The position numbers and the translations under genes were made by a program. Shown here piece by piece: positions 15,666 to 17,138 of a stretch of DNA of 17,138 bases. The notes under the pieces were generated by a model. That model saw only the letters and a program-made list of their open reading frames with translations. It was not told where the DNA came from and searched no databases. Every line of letters starts with the position of its first letter. The first letter of the stretch is position 1. Source of the DNA: Bacteroidaceae bacterium (GTDB lineage Bacteria > Bacteroidota > Bacteroidia > Bacteroidales > Bacteroidaceae); contig JAFUNW010000186.1 in assembly GCA_017472905.1 (NCBI GenBank), positions 1 through 17,138 on the forward strand. The letters are read 5' to 3'.

Positions 15666-17138
15666 TCCACCATTCAACTTCAGTGTATGACTCATTTGTA
15701 CCAATGTATCACCGGGAGAAACTGTTCCACCATCTTTTACGGTCACTTTAGCAGCCAATGTTCCGAATCCGGCCAAAGTACCCTCTTCATTTACTGTGAC
15801 AGCACCGGTTCCCGTATGTGTTCCGTTCACAACCAAACGACCTCCGTTTACCTCTGTCGTTCCGGTATAAATATTCTTTCCGGTAAGTCGCCAATCTCCG
15901 ATTCCTTCTTTCACAATAGAAACCACTGCATTATATCCACTTTTACTAGCTCTATTATCAATCACCCCTCGGAACGTTTCATTAGTACCCACACCTCCAA
16001 CAATCCATTTCATCTGACCACCATTGGTTTGCTTGCTGGAACCACTCAAATAGGTTGTTGATTCACCGGACAATCCTCCCAAATATTGCTCTCCACTTGT
16101 ATCCCAATAGATCACGCGGGTATTTCCTTTCAATTCTACCACAGCGTTAGGAATACCTTTTTTATTTCCATTATCCATCATCAATTGCGATCCATCTTTG
16201 TCCGTACCTTTGCCGATGGCTATCAGTCTACCGGTAAATCCACTCCAATCTCCGGTTATATATTCACGAACATAAGGAACATGAAATTCCAACGTACCTT
16301 CACCGGTAACTTTCGATTTAATATAGCAATTGCGATGAGGTGCAAATACCGAACGGGTATCTTTCATCACTTCTATCGGGAATGAATAGGTCTCATAATT
16401 GCTATTATCAGCCTTTGAACTAAATGTTCCACCGGCCAAAACCAACTTAGCAGAAGTTCCGATTCCGGCTTTAGTAATCTCCGTTGAAGCCAAATAAAGA
16501 GTTCCCCCTTTCAATACTGTATTTCCGGTGTATTTAAAGAAACCGGTCGTATTAATCTTCATTTGTCCGGAACCATTCAATATCAAACCACCTTCTCCTT
16601 CCAATGAACCATTCATGGTTACCACTTTACCGGAGTTCGCTATATTGAATTCTGTATCTTCATAAAGTATGGCTGAACGATTGGTAGAAGTACTTTCACC
16701 GGTATATTTCCACACGCCACCGTTCCAAATCCAATTCTGTGAAAACTCTTCCGAGGCACCAATGGAACTGGCCACACCCGAATTCTTCAACGTATTGAAT
16801 TCTATCACACCTTCGTGCAATACAGTTTGTCCTGTATAGGTATTGGCTGTGTTCAACACCAACGTTCCGGCACCCGTTTTATTTATAGAACCCGTTCCGG
16901 CAATAGCACCTTCACCGGTAATCGTAGTAACAGCTCCGTCAGCAACCACGACAGATGCAGGAGATACCGTTTGATTCAATGTCACCGTTACATCATCAGC
17001 CGGATTGAAGAGAACTTTCGAACCATCTTCATAATTCCATTCTATTTCATTGATGTCATACCAATTGTCGGTTTCCAAATCCCACACACCATTTTCCGCT
17101 GCCCATGTATAATCCGGTGTATAGTTCTTCACATCCAC
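15663..17138 (-). CDS. Beta-strand-repeat (autotransporter-associated repeat) secreted protein, 5'-partial, ends at in-frame TAG
   Basis: The frame is open to the window edge. Its first codon here is GTG, which is probably an internal Val, so the true start and signal peptide lie outside. The visible ~491 residues are Gly/Thr/Asn-rich with repeated units of the autotransporter-associated beta-strand type: a Lys/Gly-x-Gly-x-Gly-x-Leu-x-Leu strand, then an Asn-x-Tyr-Thr-Gly-x-Thr turn and a Gly-Gly-x-Leu strand. Clear copies are GAGTLVLNTANTYTGQT, GSGQMKIN...YTGNTVLKGGTLYL and GIGDWRLTGKNIYTGTTEVNGG. A Trp-rich leader (TWAAENGVWDLETDNW) precedes the first copy, as is common in this family. The family forms long secreted or surface beta-helices; no catalytic residues can be identified. 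The frame stops at TAG 15665-15663, in the middle of the expected final domain, and continues in the same frame afterwards. The gene is therefore probably broken by a nonsense change. It may head the FAS1/SusCD operon. Confidence 0.85.
   Translation of the reverse strand: MDVKNYTPDYTWAAENGVWDLETDNWYDINEIEWNYEDGSKVLFNPADDVTVTLNQTVSPASVVVADGAVTTITGEGAIAGTGSINKTGAGTLVLNTANTYTGQTVLHEGVIEFNTLKNSGVASSIGASEEFSQNWIWNGGVWKYTGESTSTNRSAILYEDTEFNIANSGKVVTMNGSLEGEGGLILNGSGQMKINTTGFFKYTGNTVLKGGTLYLASTEITKAGIGTSAKLVLAGGTFSSKADNSNYETYSFPIEVMKDTRSVFAPHRNCYIKSKVTGEGTLEFHVPYVREYITGDWSGFTGRLIAIGKGTDKDGSQLMMDNGNKKGIPNAVVELKGNTRVIYWDTSGEQYLGGLSGESTTYLSGSSKQTNGGQMKWIVGGVGTNETFRGVIDNRASKSGYNAVVSIVKEGIGDWRLTGKNIYTGTTEVNGGRLVVNGTHTGTGAVTVNEEGTLAGFGTLAAKVTVKDGGTVSPGDTLVQMSHTLKLNGG

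Noticed and set aside
15525..16061. A 178-codon plus-strand open frame
   Set aside because: It lies antisense to the repeat-protein gene, is rich in Cys/Ser/His/Thr as expected for the complement of Gly/Thr-rich coding, and has no signal, domain or start context.

Overview
The window looks like chromosomal DNA from a gut-type Bacteroidales bacterium (Bacteroides, Phocaeicola, Parabacteroides or Prevotella-like). The reasons are two SusC/SusD outer-membrane uptake pairs, lipoproteins with acidic residues directly after the lipidated Cys, a C-terminal type IX secretion (T9SS)-like sorting tail, moderately low G+C (38% in a hand-counted 200-base stretch) and almost no Shine-Dalgarno sequences. 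A species cannot be named from the sequence alone.

Every convincing gene lies on the minus strand, so the operon reads from high to low coordinates. In transcription order: (1) 17138-15120, a secreted beta-strand-repeat (autotransporter-associated repeat) protein, cut at its 5' end by the window edge and interrupted by an in-frame TAG at 15665-15663, with a T9SS-like tail after the stop; (2) FAS1a, a lipoprotein with about four fasciclin-like domains; (3) SusC1, a TonB-dependent transporter; (4) SusD1, its surface lipoprotein partner; (5) FAS1b and (6) FAS1c, two lipoproteins of similar layout (two FAS1-like regions plus a C-terminal beta-sandwich-like region); (7) SusC2, a more divergent transporter; (8) SusD2, a SusD-like lipoprotein that stops after 331 residues. 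From FAS1a onward the gaps are 10-21 bases, and the last two genes overlap by one base (TAATG). This indicates one polycistronic unit. The gap before FAS1a is 45 bases.

The first ~200 bases are different. G+C drops to about 25% by hand count (38% in the adjacent 200 bases), SusD2 ends abruptly there, and a 64-residue hydrophobic ORF rich in ATA isoleucine codons takes over. This looks like a recombination or insertion joint, or an assembly chimera.

Functionally, the operon resembles a polysaccharide-utilization-type uptake system, but the visible part has no glycoside hydrolase, lyase, sulfatase, protease or regulator. It pairs two SusCD transporters with three multi-FAS1 surface lipoproteins. 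My inference is that the FAS1 lipoproteins act as surface binding or adhesion partners of the SusCD complexes; the ligand is unknown. No tRNA, rRNA, CRISPR array, insertion sequence or convincing terminator was seen, and the operon promoter would lie beyond position 17138.
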